From Sphingobacteriales bacterium (GTDB taxonomy: Bacteria > Bacteroidota > Bacteroidia > Chitinophagales > UBA2359), in assembly GCA_016700115.1 (NCBI GenBank), contig CP064999.1, positions 930,001-994,000 on the forward strand: a stretch of 64,000 nucleotides of DNA, written 5' to 3'. Shown one piece after another: positions 45,948-55,667 of this stretch (positions within the stretch are counted from its first letter, which is position 1; each line of letters begins with the position of its first letter). The position numbers and the translations under genes were made by a program. The notes beneath the pieces are model-generated. The model was not told the origin of the DNA. It searched no databases and was given only the letters and a program-made list of their open reading frames with translations.

Positions 45948-48644
45948 ATGATAATGAGAAATACACTCATTCGAATTGTGTTTGCCTTTATACTTTTAAC
46001 CGGTATAAGCTGGCAAATAGCTGCTCAGATAGTCCCTAACGATGTCTGTTCTGATGCGTTGCCATTTCCTCCTTTGGTCTCCAATGTAACCACTTGTTTG
46101 AACGGTACCAATATTGGTGCAAACGGTGAATTGCCCTATATCAATCAGGGTTATTGTTTAGGAGGAGTAGATATGCCTGCTCCCGCAGCCGATATTTGGT
46201 ACACCTTTACCGCTGTCAGCAACATTCTTGATATTGATATTTCTTTTGACACCGGAACCATTTCGGTTGCTTTGTATGAAGGAACCTGCGGATCACTCAT
46301 CGGACGGGAATGTGAAGTTGGGGTTGGCGGCGCACTAAATACTACTTTTGCCCCTGTTGCCCCCGGGGTAGTTTACTTTTTACAAATCAGCGGAGCAGAC
46401 CTGACCGATCAGGGTGAATTTGGTATTTGTATTGAAAATTATGCAGACAATATTGACGATATCTGTATTTTAGGCCAAACTCTGAATATCTCTCCTCCAC
46501 CGTTATTGGGAACTTATCCTCCGGGCGAAAACATCAACTTTTGTTTTACCGTTGCCGGTTATAATCAAAATGCTGCCGACTGGTTTCATGGGTTAGTTCC
46601 TGTTTTTGGAAACGGTTGGGATGTCAGCACTTTGGGACTTTCTTCCCCTGCAAGTTGTAGCGGCAGCGGAACATGGTCGTGGTATGAACTGGTACAAGGC
46701 ACAAGCCCCTATGCAGCAACAATTGGCCCGCAAGGCCCCGGTTTTTTCTACGAAACAGCTTCGGGAGGTCCCGGCTTAGACACTAACCCCGGAAACAATT
46801 ATGGCGACGTAGGAGAACCCGGATGTCCCTGGACATTTTGCTTCAGTATTTCTACGATGGATTGCCCTCCCGGCGAAAACGGCAACGACCTGAGCATTAC
46901 CTTCCTCAATTTTTCAGATTCTGAAACCGGAAGTTGGGGTGCATTCAGTATTTGTCCCGAAGACCCCGAATATACCTTTAAGGCTTTGTTGGCTTGTTGC
47001 GCTGCTCCCGAAATGACAGGCGTTAATCCCACATGCGCCAACCCCAACGGAGGCTCTGTTACCGCAACCCCAACTGCAGGAACTCCTCCCTATGTTTGGG
47101 AATGGAGTAACGGATTTGTAGAAGAAAACAGCGGTGCTTCAACCATCAGCAATTTGCCCGAAGGGTTCTATTCAGTAACAGTAACTGACGACACGGGTTG
47201 TTCTGTAGCCGCATCTTTTACTTTGATTGAACAAAGTGTTGGTTTCAGTTTGCAAATCCCTGTTAGTGTAGAAGGTTGCGGAGGTTGTGAAGTTAGTCCG
47301 GACAGTCCCGGAGCTATCAATATCGTCAATATGGCAGATGGAACCGTTTTTGCAACGGTTAGCATCAACTCCTGCCCGGGCATTATCAACATTTGTTTGC
47401 CGGAAACCGGTGCTTTTGGTTTAACTTACAACAGTCAAACCATTGAAAATGCAGTCGTTGAAGGTGCGCTTACCGCTCCGTTATTTGTATTTAACACCGG
47501 CTCACCTTCTTTTGCAGGAACTATGAATTCAGATACCCAAATCGTCTGTAATGGTTTGAATGCAGTTATCAGCAATAACGGTGATGAAATTCTTGACAAC
47601 GGTGCTATCTTAACCTATGCCTTATACAGCAATCCTGCAAATGTTGCCGGATCAATCCTGGCTCATAACCCTGCCGGTGTATTCTCAGGAGACGGATTAA
47701 CCCCCAATATTCCTTATTATGTTTCGGCAATTGCCGGACCCGAAGGCACTACCGCCGGATTACCCGATTTATCAAGCGCTTGTACCGATATTTCATCTGC
47801 AATGCCCGTTGTTTTCCTCACCCCGGTAAATATCCTGATCAATGAATTTTGTGATTGGCTAACCGGCGATTATCATGTTACACTTTATGTTACCGGAGGA
47901 TATCCTTCTTACGACAATACCGCAACATATACTATTGTAGGGGATTACAACGACCCGCAGTTACCTGTTGGACAAAGTGTGGAAATCATTTTTATTGAAG
48001 GCTCAACCACGGCTTACAGTTTTGAGGTAACCTCTGACGGTTTTGGTTGTTCCGGCAGCAGTGCCGATGAACCCTTTATTTGCTACAAAACGCCTATCGA
48101 ACTGCTGAGTTTTACAGGACGTGTACTACCCGAAGGTAATCAATTGCTTTGGAATACAGCAACCGAAATTAACAACGATTACTTTACGCTCGAACGCTCA
48201 AAAGACGGAATAACTTTTGAAGTTATAGGCACAGTTCAAAGTCAGGGCAACAGCATTATGGTTCAGTCTTACGAATTTTTAGACAAAACCGCCCCTGCAG
48301 GAATTAGTTATTATCGTTTGAGCGATACAGATTTTAACGGAGTTCGCACTTATGCAGGCAATATTGTTTCGCTTAACCGCAATGCAACAGGTTTGTCAAT
48401 TGTTCAAATTAACCCCGTTCCTGCTCAGGATAGAGTGAATGTCACTTTTAGCGCATCAGGTAACGAATCAATGACCCTGCAACTCTTTAATGTTGCCGGA
48501 CAATTGGTTCACAATCAGGAAATTGAAACTACCAACGGGTTAAACCAACTTCAGCTTGATGTCAATGCCTATCCGGATGGCATGTACCTGATTTCGCTGC
48601 AAAGCGCTTCGGGTATTGTTACTGCCAAATTAGTGGTAGAGTAA
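45948..48644 (+). CDS. Secreted T9SS protein with PPC-like and SprB-type repeats
   Basis: The signal peptide is RNTLIRIVFAFILLTGISWQIAAQ. The N-terminal part (NDVCSDALPFPP ... DIWYTFTA ... LYEGTCGSLIGRE) resembles the pre-peptidase-type beta domain common in exported Bacteroidota proteins. A SprB-like repeat occurs near residues 360-420 (NPTCANPNGGSVTATPTAGT, YSVTVTDDTGCS). After a stretch of unassigned beta-rich sequence, residues ~720-800 read LLWNTATEINNDYFTLERSK, the module that often precedes T9SS signals. The C-terminus (INPVPAQDRVNVTFSAS ... GIVTAKLVVE) is a type A sorting domain. The ATG could be 45948 or 45954. Function beyond surface exposure is unknown. Confidence 0.85.
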   Translation: MIMRNTLIRIVFAFILLTGISWQIAAQIVPNDVCSDALPFPPLVSNVTTCLNGTNIGANGELPYINQGYCLGGVDMPAPAADIWYTFTAVSNILDIDISFDTGTISVALYEGTCGSLIGRECEVGVGGALNTTFAPVAPGVVYFLQISGADLTDQGEFGICIENYADNIDDICILGQTLNISPPPLLGTYPPGENINFCFTVAGYNQNAADWFHGLVPVFGNGWDVSTLGLSSPASCSGSGTWSWYELVQGTSPYAATIGPQGPGFFYETASGGPGLDTNPGNNYGDVGEPGCPWTFCFSISTMDCPPGENGNDLSITFLNFSDSETGSWGAFSICPEDPEYTFKALLACCAAPEMTGVNPTCANPNGGSVTATPTAGTPPYVWEWSNGFVEENSGASTISNLPEGFYSVTVTDDTGCSVAASFTLIEQSVGFSLQIPVSVEGCGGCEVSPDSPGAINIVNMADGTVFATVSINSCPGIINICLPETGAFGLTYNSQTIENAVVEGALTAPLFVFNTGSPSFAGTMNSDTQIVCNGLNAVISNNGDEILDNGAILTYALYSNPANVAGSILAHNPAGVFSGDGLTPNIPYYVSAIAGPEGTTAGLPDLSSACTDISSAMPVVFLTPVNILINEFCDWLTGDYHVTLYVTGGYPSYDNTATYTIVGDYNDPQLPVGQSVEIIFIEGSTTAYSFEVTSDGFGCSGSSADEPFICYKTPIELLSFTGRVLPEGNQLLWNTATEINNDYFTLERSKDGITFEVIGTVQSQGNSIMVQSYEFLDKTAPAGISYYRLSDTDFNGVRTYAGNIVSLNRNATGLSIVQINPVPAQDRVNVTFSASGNESMTLQLFNVAGQLVHNQEIETTNGLNQLQLDVNAYPDGMYLISLQSASGIVTAKLVVE

Positions 48645-48682
48645 AGTTACGGTTTACCGCTTGCTTTAGATTTAATATAACA

Positions 48683-48734
48683 GACTATGTCGGATAATCA
48701 GCACAATAATCTTGTCCTATTTTCCGGCATAGTC
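48683..48734 (+). terminator. Probable terminator after the T9SS protein gene
   Basis: GACTATGTCGG (48683-48693) pairs with CCGGCATAGTC (48724-48734) with one G-T type mismatch. The loop is about 30 bases and TTTC follows. The long loop makes it weaker evidence. Confidence 0.45.
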
Positions 48735-48811
48735 TTTCAATCAAAATAATAATCCGACTGACATAAGATTTAATTAAAACACTTTTTCCCTAATCCCAAA
48801 TTTGATCAGCA

Positions 48812-50614
48812 ATGAAATACATCAATGCAGCTATCCTGTCTAAATTGGCAGTATTTAGTATGTTTGCAATATATGCCTTTGTTTATTGCCACGCTCAAAC
48901 AGGCAGTTTAATCCGGTTGAATGATTCCGGCAGATTTCCGGAAATGGAGCAGTTGACAATTAAAGATTTCAAAACCTCTGCAAAGGCAAAATTCAGCAGC
49001 CAAAGTATTGGCACAACAGAGGTGGAACAGGCATTTAAAGGTGCAGGTGGTGGTTGTACGACTATTGCAGATCCTGATTTTGTATATAGTCCTGCAAACT
49101 TGACTTCAATTACCGGTGCTCCTAATCCGCTTTGCGGGCCATTAGGTACTACATATAGTTCTACTTTTTTTCAGGCTAATGGCGGAACTTTTGACTGGCA
49201 GGTTTGGGGCGGAGAGGTTTATCAGTTCAACCTAATTGGCGGAAATACTTATACCATGTCTATTTGTGGAGGTGCCGGTGGATGGACTCCTGAATTTACC
49301 GTTGTAGGTCCGGGAAATATTACTATATCTACAGCCACCAATTGTACCATTACATTCACTGCTTCGCAAAGCGGAGTTCATAATGTCTTCATTACTCCTG
49401 TAGGTGCCTGTGGAACTTTAGTACAACAGGACAACGGACATTTAGTGATTACCCTCACAAATGCAACAAACTGTACTCCCAGCACATGTGGAAACACTGT
49501 TTGTGATACCGCTTCCGGAGAATCTTATTGCAACTGCCCGGGAGATTGCCCCTGTACCATCAGCGGAACGTATGTGGACTTTAGCCCAACAACCGGAAAT
49601 CCTGTAACAAGTGTTACCCCTGCTGCTTTTTGTGAAAACTTCGTAACCGGTTTTCCCAATCCGGCAGTTCCCGAACATACCATGTTTGTTCCGGTAGCAG
49701 TAATCGGAGTTGATTGTGTTACCTATAATGTTTCTACAACTCAGGGAACTTTGTATCAGTTTGTCGGAGAAGATTTAGTACCAACTACTACTATTCCCAA
49801 CCTGACTGTTTTGTGGCTGGAAGTCACCCAAACCCAAATCAACGCTTCCGGAGGCACCACTACCGTAACTTTTACCGGTGCAAGTGGCGCTTGTAATACA
49901 ACATTGCCCATCGTTTGGGCAAACGTAGTTAATTATACCGGAAATGTTGCCACCACCTGCCGTTCACCGCTAATTGTCGGAATGTTCTTAGAAGCTGCCT
50001 ATAATACTGCTTCTACCGATACAACCATGAATACCACCCTCAATGCTATTCTGCCTTTAAACTCTCCTTACTCAGTAGCCCCCTGGAATGCTCCTGCTGC
50101 TTCTGTAACAGCTATGCCTACAGCAGTTGTAGATTGGGTTTTGGTTGAATTGCGCGACCCTGTTACCAATGCTCTTGTTGCCAGTCAGGCAGGTTTGTTA
50201 TCGAGGTTTGGTTACGTTTTTGACACCAACCTTAATCTCGGACTGACATTTACTCAAACCGGAACATTTAATATTGTTATCCGGCATCGAAACCATTTAG
50301 CAGTTATGAGTTCACAACCTGCCGATCCGGATGGAATTATTGTTGATTTTGCGCTTTCAGAAAATGTTGCAGGAGGAACAGAACAACTTTCGAGACTGGG
50401 AACATTGGAACTCTATGCTCTAAAGGCCGGCGATATCAATGCAAACGGGGTAATCAATTATACAGACTACAACGTATATCGTTCCACAATTGCATTACCG
50501 AATACCTACAACCGAAGTGATGCCAATATGGATGGAAATGTCAACACAACCGATTTTACCAATATGATTCGTCCCAACACAAGTTCTATCGGAGTGGATC
50601 AAGTAAGATATTAG
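48812..50614 (+). CDS. Secreted protein with dockerin-like calcium repeats
   Basis: A 600-residue exported protein with a signal peptide (LSKLAVFSMFAIYAFVYCHA). Residues ~130-220 form a beta-sandwich-like domain with GGNTYTMSICGGAGG and GVHNVFITPVGAC. A cysteine-rich stretch follows: CGNTVCDTASGESYCNCPGD. Near the C-terminus, GDINANGVINYTDYNVYRS and DANMDGNVNTTDFTNM are two dockerin/EF-hand-type calcium-binding repeats. No T9SS sorting domain follows, and the protein ends a dozen residues later, so the anchoring mode is unclear. It lies downstream of the T9SS protein, on the same strand. Function unknown. Confidence 0.75.
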   Translation: MKYINAAILSKLAVFSMFAIYAFVYCHAQTGSLIRLNDSGRFPEMEQLTIKDFKTSAKAKFSSQSIGTTEVEQAFKGAGGGCTTIADPDFVYSPANLTSITGAPNPLCGPLGTTYSSTFFQANGGTFDWQVWGGEVYQFNLIGGNTYTMSICGGAGGWTPEFTVVGPGNITISTATNCTITFTASQSGVHNVFITPVGACGTLVQQDNGHLVITLTNATNCTPSTCGNTVCDTASGESYCNCPGDCPCTISGTYVDFSPTTGNPVTSVTPAAFCENFVTGFPNPAVPEHTMFVPVAVIGVDCVTYNVSTTQGTLYQFVGEDLVPTTTIPNLTVLWLEVTQTQINASGGTTTVTFTGASGACNTTLPIVWANVVNYTGNVATTCRSPLIVGMFLEAAYNTASTDTTMNTTLNAILPLNSPYSVAPWNAPAASVTAMPTAVVDWVLVELRDPVTNALVASQAGLLSRFGYVFDTNLNLGLTFTQTGTFNIVIRHRNHLAVMSSQPADPDGIIVDFALSENVAGGTEQLSRLGTLELYALKAGDINANGVINYTDYNVYRSTIALPNTYNRSDANMDGNVNTTDFTNMIRPNTSSIGVDQVRY

Positions 50615-50711
50615 TGTTAAAGTTTTGTTAAAAAAGTTTTGTGATTTAAAGATTGTTTAACTTTGAGACTTCTTCTTTCTTTTTTTATTTCCAAAAACAT
50701 TTTCTTGCCTT

Positions 50712-51197
50712 ATGAAAAATCTTTTTTCCTTTTCTATGGCTCTTTTGTTTTCTGTTGTGGTTTTTGCACAGGTAAATGAATCTGCAAGTCTTCCCGTTAC
50801 TTCCGTTGTTTCTTCAGTTCCAATGGAAACAAATTTAACCCCGGTTGGTAGTGGTCCTGTTATGGAGTTTGAATCTACCGATATGGATTACGGCACAATC
50901 GTTCAAGGTTCTGAACCGCTCAGAGTTTTCAAGTTTACCAATACCGGTAACGAACCTTTAACCATCACCAGCGCAAAAGGCAGTTGTGGATGTACCGTTC
51001 CGACCTATCCCAAAGAACCCATTTTGCCGGGTGAAACAAAAGAAATTGAAGTTAGATACGATACTAACCGTCTTGGTTCATTCCAAAAAACAGTTACTCT
51101 GAACACAAACGAAACAGAAAACTCAACCCATGTTTTGAAAATTCATGGTACTGTAAACGCTAAACCTGCCGAAAATACTACGCCAACTGACAATTAG
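50712..51197 (+). CDS. DUF1573 (ASH-like) exported protein
   Basis: A signal peptide (MKNLFSFSMALLFSVVVFA) and a single DUF1573 domain: MDYGTIVQGSEPLRVFKFTN, TGNEPLTITSAKGSCGCTVP, LPGETKEIEVRYDT. The fold is an immunoglobulin-like sheet. The conserved SCGCT motif is typical of the family; its cysteines may be redox-active or bind metal. At 161 residues it is of ordinary length, with a Thr/Pro-rich tail. Family function is unknown. A TAACTTTG box lies about 50 bp upstream. Confidence 0.88.
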   Translation: MKNLFSFSMALLFSVVVFAQVNESASLPVTSVVSSVPMETNLTPVGSGPVMEFESTDMDYGTIVQGSEPLRVFKFTNTGNEPLTITSAKGSCGCTVPTYPKEPILPGETKEIEVRYDTNRLGSFQKTVTLNTNETENSTHVLKIHGTVNAKPAENTTPTDN

Positions 51198-51230
51198 TAA
51201 GTAAAAGAAACCCCCTTCTTTATTTATAGA

Positions 51231-51267
51231 AAAAACCTCCTGACAACCTGCTTGTCCGGAGGTTTTT
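51231..51267 (+). terminator. Terminator of the DUF1573 gene
   Basis: AAAAACCTCC / GGAGGTTTTT (51231-51240 / 51258-51267) encloses a second stem GACAA/TTGTC, followed by CTTTTATT. This is a strong intrinsic terminator. Confidence 0.8.
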
Positions 51268-51364
51268 CTTTTATTGAAACACGCTCCTTTTTGGAGTTTG
51301 TTCAACTAACTTTCTTTTCAGGTGTTATATGAACGCTGTTTCACTCAACCCTTTTTAATTTGCC

Positions 51365-51937
51365 TTGTATTTACTGATAGACAATTACGATTCCTTTACT
51401 TATAACCTGTTAGACTATTTTGCTCAGTTAGGAGTTTCCTGTAAAGTTGTGCGTAACAATGCCTGTACATTGTCTGATATTAATGCTCTAAATCCTGAGG
51501 GCATAATCATATCTCCCGGACCCGAAACTCCCGAAAAATCAGGAATTACTATACCCGTCATCCGAAGTTTTCATCAAAAAGTGCCTATTTTAGGAATATG
51601 TTTAGGACATCAGGCAATCGGCCAATATTTTGGAGCAAAACTTGTATTGGCAAAACAACCCATTCATGGTTACACCTCTGCTCTTGTTCACCACAATCAC
51701 CCTATGTTTTACAATATCCCCCAACATACTCCGGTTATGCGTTACCACTCTTTGGTTTTGACTGAAGTTACAAATACTCCTTTGGAAATTACTGCCACAA
51801 CCGTTGAAGGTGAAATTATGGCTATTGCCCACCAACATTTACCAATTTACGGCGTGCAGTTTCATCCGGAATCTATTCTGACCCATGAAGGACTGAATAT
51901 ATTAAACAACTGTCTTAATCTGATGTCAAATCCATAG
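51365..51937 (+). CDS. PabA/TrpG-type glutamine amidotransferase (TTG start)
   Basis: A class I glutaminase subunit of 190 residues with catalytic Cys79 (LGICLGHQAIG) and His167/Glu169 (GVQFHPESIL). The opening YLLIDNYDSFTYNL aligns with family N-termini, which fixes the start at a TTG codon. It would supply ammonia to aminodeoxychorismate synthase (folate) or anthranilate synthase (tryptophan). The partner subunit (PabB/TrpE) is not nearby, so the two uses cannot be separated. Flanked by a strong upstream terminator, it appears to be its own transcription unit. Confidence 0.88.
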   Translation: MYLLIDNYDSFTYNLLDYFAQLGVSCKVVRNNACTLSDINALNPEGIIISPGPETPEKSGITIPVIRSFHQKVPILGICLGHQAIGQYFGAKLVLAKQPIHGYTSALVHHNHPMFYNIPQHTPVMRYHSLVLTEVTNTPLEITATTVEGEIMAIAHQHLPIYGVQFHPESILTHEGLNILNNCLNLMSNP

Positions 51938-52120
51938 TTTTAAAACATATAATTGCAATAAAACAGACCTACTTTTATCATTTTTTGATAAAAAAAACCA
52001 ACAGGCAGTAAAAATCCCTATTTTGCCATCGTATCGCTTTGGGTCATTTTAAAACACAGAACAAAACCGGCTTTTTAAAACTGCTGTTCTTTTAAAACTC
52101 TCCACCAATATTAACAAACT

Positions 52121-52903
52121 ATGAACTACACACTCCAACAACAAGGCAAATTCAAATACATCGAAGAAGGTGAAGGTGAAATTATCATCCTGCTTCACGG
52201 ATTGTTTGGCGCATTGAGCAACTTTGAAGCCTTAATCAATTATTTCAAACGGGACTATAAAGTGATCATCCCGATGTTGCCCATCTATGAACTTCCAATT
52301 TTTAAGGTGAACCTACCCAATATTACCCATTTTATTGAGGATTTTGTTGCTTACAAAAAATATGAAAAGGTGTCGGTATTAGGCAATTCATTGGGAGGGC
52401 ATGTTGCTTTATTATACACCCTTGCTAATCAGGAAAAAATAACTTCCATGATATTGACCGGAAGTTCGGGTTTGTATGAAAATGCCATGAGCGACAGTTT
52501 TCCTAAACGCGGAAACTATGATTTTATCAAGGAAAAAACCGAATATACTTTTTATGACCCAAAAACCGCAACCAAAGAATTGGTAGATGAAGTATTTAAT
52601 ACCGTTACCAACCGCGAAAAGGCTTTGCGGGTTGTTTCAGTAGCCAAATCGGCCATCAGAAACAATTTGGCAGACCAATTACATAAAATTGAGGTTCCGA
52701 CTTTATTGGTTTGGGGGCTTCAGGACCGGATTACTCCGATCGAAGTAGCCAAAGACTTTAACAGTCTCATCCCCAATTCTGAATTACATTTTATTGACAA
52801 ATGCGGGCATGCCCCTATGATGGAAAAACCCGATGAGTTTAACGCTATATTAGAACAATTTTTAAAAAAAGTAGTAAAAAAAACTGATAAACTAACGGTA
52901 TGA
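52121..52903 (+). CDS. Alpha/beta-hydrolase
   Basis: A 260-residue single-domain hydrolase. The oxyanion motif is LLHGLFGALSNF, the nucleophile is Ser90 in LGNSLGGHVAL, the acid is Asp200 in WGLQDRITP, and the catalytic histidine is His228 in CGHAPMMEKP. No signal peptide is present, so it is cytoplasmic. The substrate is not predictable. It overlaps the next gene by four bases (ATGA), so the two are translationally coupled; I recall this hydrolase-CBS pairing from other Bacteroidota. Confidence 0.85.
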   Translation: MNYTLQQQGKFKYIEEGEGEIIILLHGLFGALSNFEALINYFKRDYKVIIPMLPIYELPIFKVNLPNITHFIEDFVAYKKYEKVSVLGNSLGGHVALLYTLANQEKITSMILTGSSGLYENAMSDSFPKRGNYDFIKEKTEYTFYDPKTATKELVDEVFNTVTNREKALRVVSVAKSAIRNNLADQLHKIEVPTLLVWGLQDRITPIEVAKDFNSLIPNSELHFIDKCGHAPMMEKPDEFNAILEQFLKKVVKKTDKLTV

Positions 52904-53562
52904 TCGCTCAGAATCTGATAAGAAATGATATCCCCCCTTTGAAATTAACCGATACCGGTGGTAAAGCCATCATGTGGATGAATACTTTTCACCTGCAACA
53001 TCTGCCGGTTGTTGACGGCACTAAATATATAGGCATGATTGGCGAAAATGATATACTTGATTCTAATAACCCCGGAGTTAATCTTAAACACTACGATTTT
53101 GAAGGACGTAATCTATTTGTCAAAAAAGGAGTTCATATATACGAAGTGTTAAAAGCCATGAATGAGCATCAGCTTAGTGCAATTGCCGTTGTTGATGAAG
53201 AACAAAACTATCTCGGTTTAATAGCCTTAGATAAACTGATTGAATATTTTGGTCAGTTAAGTTCTGCTCAGGAACCCGGAGGAATCATTATTCTTGAAAT
53301 GAATGCCTATGACTATAGTTTGTCCCAAATAGCCCAAATTATAGAAACAAACAACGCCAGGGTTTTAAGTATGTATGTTACTACACATAGCCATACTTCC
53401 ATGATGGAAGTAACGCTCAAAGTCAATATTACAGACCTGAAGTCTGTTCTTACCACATTTGAACGATATGATTACAAGGTCATCGGCTCATTTCAGGAAA
53501 GTGATTATGTCGAAGATATCAAAGAACGATTGGATGAACTGATGAACTATCTGAACATTTAA
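52900..53562 (+). CDS. CBS-domain protein with ACT-like C-terminus
   Basis: Two CBS motifs make up residues ~1-130 (FHLQHLPVVDGTKYIGMIGE, EHQLSAIAVVDEEQNYLGLI). Residues ~140-210 (YDYSLSQIAQIIETNNARVL ... SMMEVTLKVNITDLKSVLTT) look like an ACT-type regulatory fold. Such proteins usually bind adenine nucleotides and small ligands to control a partner. Translation is coupled to the preceding hydrolase, which is therefore a candidate partner. No catalytic domain is attached. Confidence 0.8.
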   Translation: MIAQNLIRNDIPPLKLTDTGGKAIMWMNTFHLQHLPVVDGTKYIGMIGENDILDSNNPGVNLKHYDFEGRNLFVKKGVHIYEVLKAMNEHQLSAIAVVDEEQNYLGLIALDKLIEYFGQLSSAQEPGGIIILEMNAYDYSLSQIAQIIETNNARVLSMYVTTHSHTSMMEVTLKVNITDLKSVLTTFERYDYKVIGSFQESDYVEDIKERLDELMNYLNI

Positions 53563-53667
53563 TTTGTCTGTTGTATTTACTCCATCCAACCATATTTTTG
53601 AAAAGGCCTATTTGCCAAAGTAAACGATAAAAAGTATTTTCCCTGTCCCATTAGGGCAAACCTTATT

Positions 53668-55206
53668 TTGATGAGTTGTATTTTGCCCTTTTGCACAAAA
53701 CAGTCCCTGACTTTATTGCCCCTTCTCTTGATTCTGCTAAGTCCGGTCATTTATGCTCAGCCAATTTTTACAAATCTCCACGAAACGGACAAAAAATTGA
53801 CCGATACTACCCACCGGGTGAATCTGAATACCGGCGATAGTCTTCAAACCACTGAAAAGTCCGAAGAAAAACCTGTTTTCTTTATTGTTCAAAAGATACT
53901 TACCCAAGGCAATAAACTGACCAAAAAAACCATCATTTTTCGCGAAATGGATATTGCCGAAGGCGATACGCTTTTTGCTGCAAACATAGAAGAGGTATTG
54001 GAGCGAAACCGCAACCAAATCTACAATACGCGGTTATTTAACGATGTAAACATAAATATTATACAACATCCGGACAACCGGATAGAATTAAGTGTTCAGG
54101 TCGAAGAACGGTGGTATATCATTCCGGCACCTATTTTTGAATTAGCCGACCGAAATTTTAACGAATGGTGGGTAACACACAAACGAAGCCTTCAACGCAC
54201 AGAATATGGCTTTCTGTTTGTGCATCAAAACTTCCGGGGGCGTAAAGAATTGCTCAAGACGCTGGTACAATTGGGTTATACCAAAAAAATAGAACTCAGT
54301 TATGTCATTCCTTTTATTGACAAGCAACGAAAAACCGGTATTAACCCTTTTATCTCCTACATCACCAACCGGGAAGTACAGTATATTACTTCCGACAACA
54401 AACAACAATTTTACCGCGACGATGATAGAATTATCCGCATGAGATTTAAAGCCGGAGTGGGAATTACACGCCGGCCTAATATCCGCACGAACCACTATTT
54501 TAATGTCAGCTACTTTTACAATACTATTGCCGATACAGTAGCAACCTTAAATTCCAACTATTTTTTGGAAGGGAAAACCAAACAACAATACCTTCATGCG
54601 CGATACGAGTTTTGGGAAGATCATCGCGATATCGCGGCTTATCCTTTGAAGGGATATTCTTTTGGATTTTTGGTAGCTAAATCGGGATTTGGGATAGGCA
54701 ATGATATCAACCAACTTTGGATGACTGCCCGATATTCAAAATATCAGGAACTCGGTAAACATTGGTTTGCTGCTGTCAATTTGAGGGCTAAAACTTCATT
54801 TCCCACCAAACAACCCTATTTTAATCAGGAAGGGCTTGGATTTGGAGGAAACAACCTGCCCGGGTATGAGTATTATATTATTGACGGTCAACATTATGCC
54901 ATGATTCGCTCTACCCTGAAGTACGAAGCGCTGAAATTTAAAATTATAAACCCTTTGTTTAAAAAACTGACTCAGTTTCGCACAATTCCCTTTGCTGCGT
55001 ATCTGAAAGTATATGCAGGCAGTGCTTATGTGCAGGATAATTTTTACCACAAAAACAACCCTCTGACCAATACATGGCTGGGAAGCGGCGGTGTAGGCAT
55101 AGACATCCACACCTTATACGACAAAGTACTCAGTATTGAATACTCCTTTAACCGTCATGATAAAAAAGGGGGGCTGTTTTTCAGCTTTAATATTATTTAT
55201 GACTAA
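53668..55206 (+). CDS. BamA/TamA-family outer-membrane protein
   Basis: The signal peptide is LTLLPLLLILLSPVIYAQ. Residues ~75-160 form a POTRA-type domain: ILTQGNKLTKKTIIFREMDI, NQIYNTRLFNDVNI, IELSVQVEERW. The remaining ~340 residues have the alternating strands of an outer-membrane barrel and end in a hydrophobic/aromatic strand (GGLFFSFNIIYD), suited to Bam recognition. With a single POTRA and 512 residues it is much shorter than BamA, so it is a paralogue of the surface-antigen superfamily and not the essential assembly factor. Role inferred: export or insertion of surface proteins or lipids. It follows the CBS gene by 105 bp. Confidence 0.78.
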   Translation: MMSCILPFCTKQSLTLLPLLLILLSPVIYAQPIFTNLHETDKKLTDTTHRVNLNTGDSLQTTEKSEEKPVFFIVQKILTQGNKLTKKTIIFREMDIAEGDTLFAANIEEVLERNRNQIYNTRLFNDVNINIIQHPDNRIELSVQVEERWYIIPAPIFELADRNFNEWWVTHKRSLQRTEYGFLFVHQNFRGRKELLKTLVQLGYTKKIELSYVIPFIDKQRKTGINPFISYITNREVQYITSDNKQQFYRDDDRIIRMRFKAGVGITRRPNIRTNHYFNVSYFYNTIADTVATLNSNYFLEGKTKQQYLHARYEFWEDHRDIAAYPLKGYSFGFLVAKSGFGIGNDINQLWMTARYSKYQELGKHWFAAVNLRAKTSFPTKQPYFNQEGLGFGGNNLPGYEYYIIDGQHYAMIRSTLKYEALKFKIINPLFKKLTQFRTIPFAAYLKVYAGSAYVQDNFYHKNNPLTNTWLGSGGVGIDIHTLYDKVLSIEYSFNRHDKKGGLFFSFNIIYD

Positions 55207-55248
55207 AGGGTGCAGCATGTTTCTGAAAAAACAAATATTCCCGCGGTT

Positions 55249-55581
55249 TTACAGGGGAAGAACTGGGTCAATATAACAGGGACTTCGGCTGATGTTTTCC
55301 CTTCCTCCGTCCTGATACATAACATCTACCGTAACACCCGCCCTTTTTTCATAGTTGTTGATAATCAACCGTTTCCTGTCTTCAGTGAGTTCTCCTTTTA
55401 GCGGGGTTCCGTCTTTATGCTGTAAATTTTCGAACGACTGAACGGGTTTCTCAAAGTATATCTGGTATTGTTTTACCCCTTCAATGGGAGAAACCGGCTC
55501 TGAAATATTCAGATTTTGTTGTGCCAGTAAACTTAATGCCGGCAATAAAAACACGACTAAGGCGAACAAGTATCTTTTCAT
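55249..55581 (-). CDS. Small exported protein, unknown function
   Basis: A signal peptide (MKRYLFALVVFLLPALSLLA) precedes about 90 polar residues (QQNLNISEPVSPIEGVKQYQ ... RAGVTVDVMYQDGGRENISR). I recognise no domain. It is convergent with the barrel gene (43 bp between the stop codons) and lies on the same strand as paaD and the reductase, 86 bp downstream of the reductase stop. The signal peptide and balanced composition support a real gene. Confidence 0.65.
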   Translation of the reverse strand: MKRYLFALVVFLLPALSLLAQQNLNISEPVSPIEGVKQYQIYFEKPVQSFENLQHKDGTPLKGELTEDRKRLIINNYEKRAGVTVDVMYQDGGRENISRSPCYIDPVLPL

Positions 55582-55667
55582 AGCAGTATGGTTTAGCGGT
55601 AAAATAAGATGATGGTTGATGAGTTTAAAACATCTTTTGCAGGTATTGTATTGTATAGAAAAAAATT

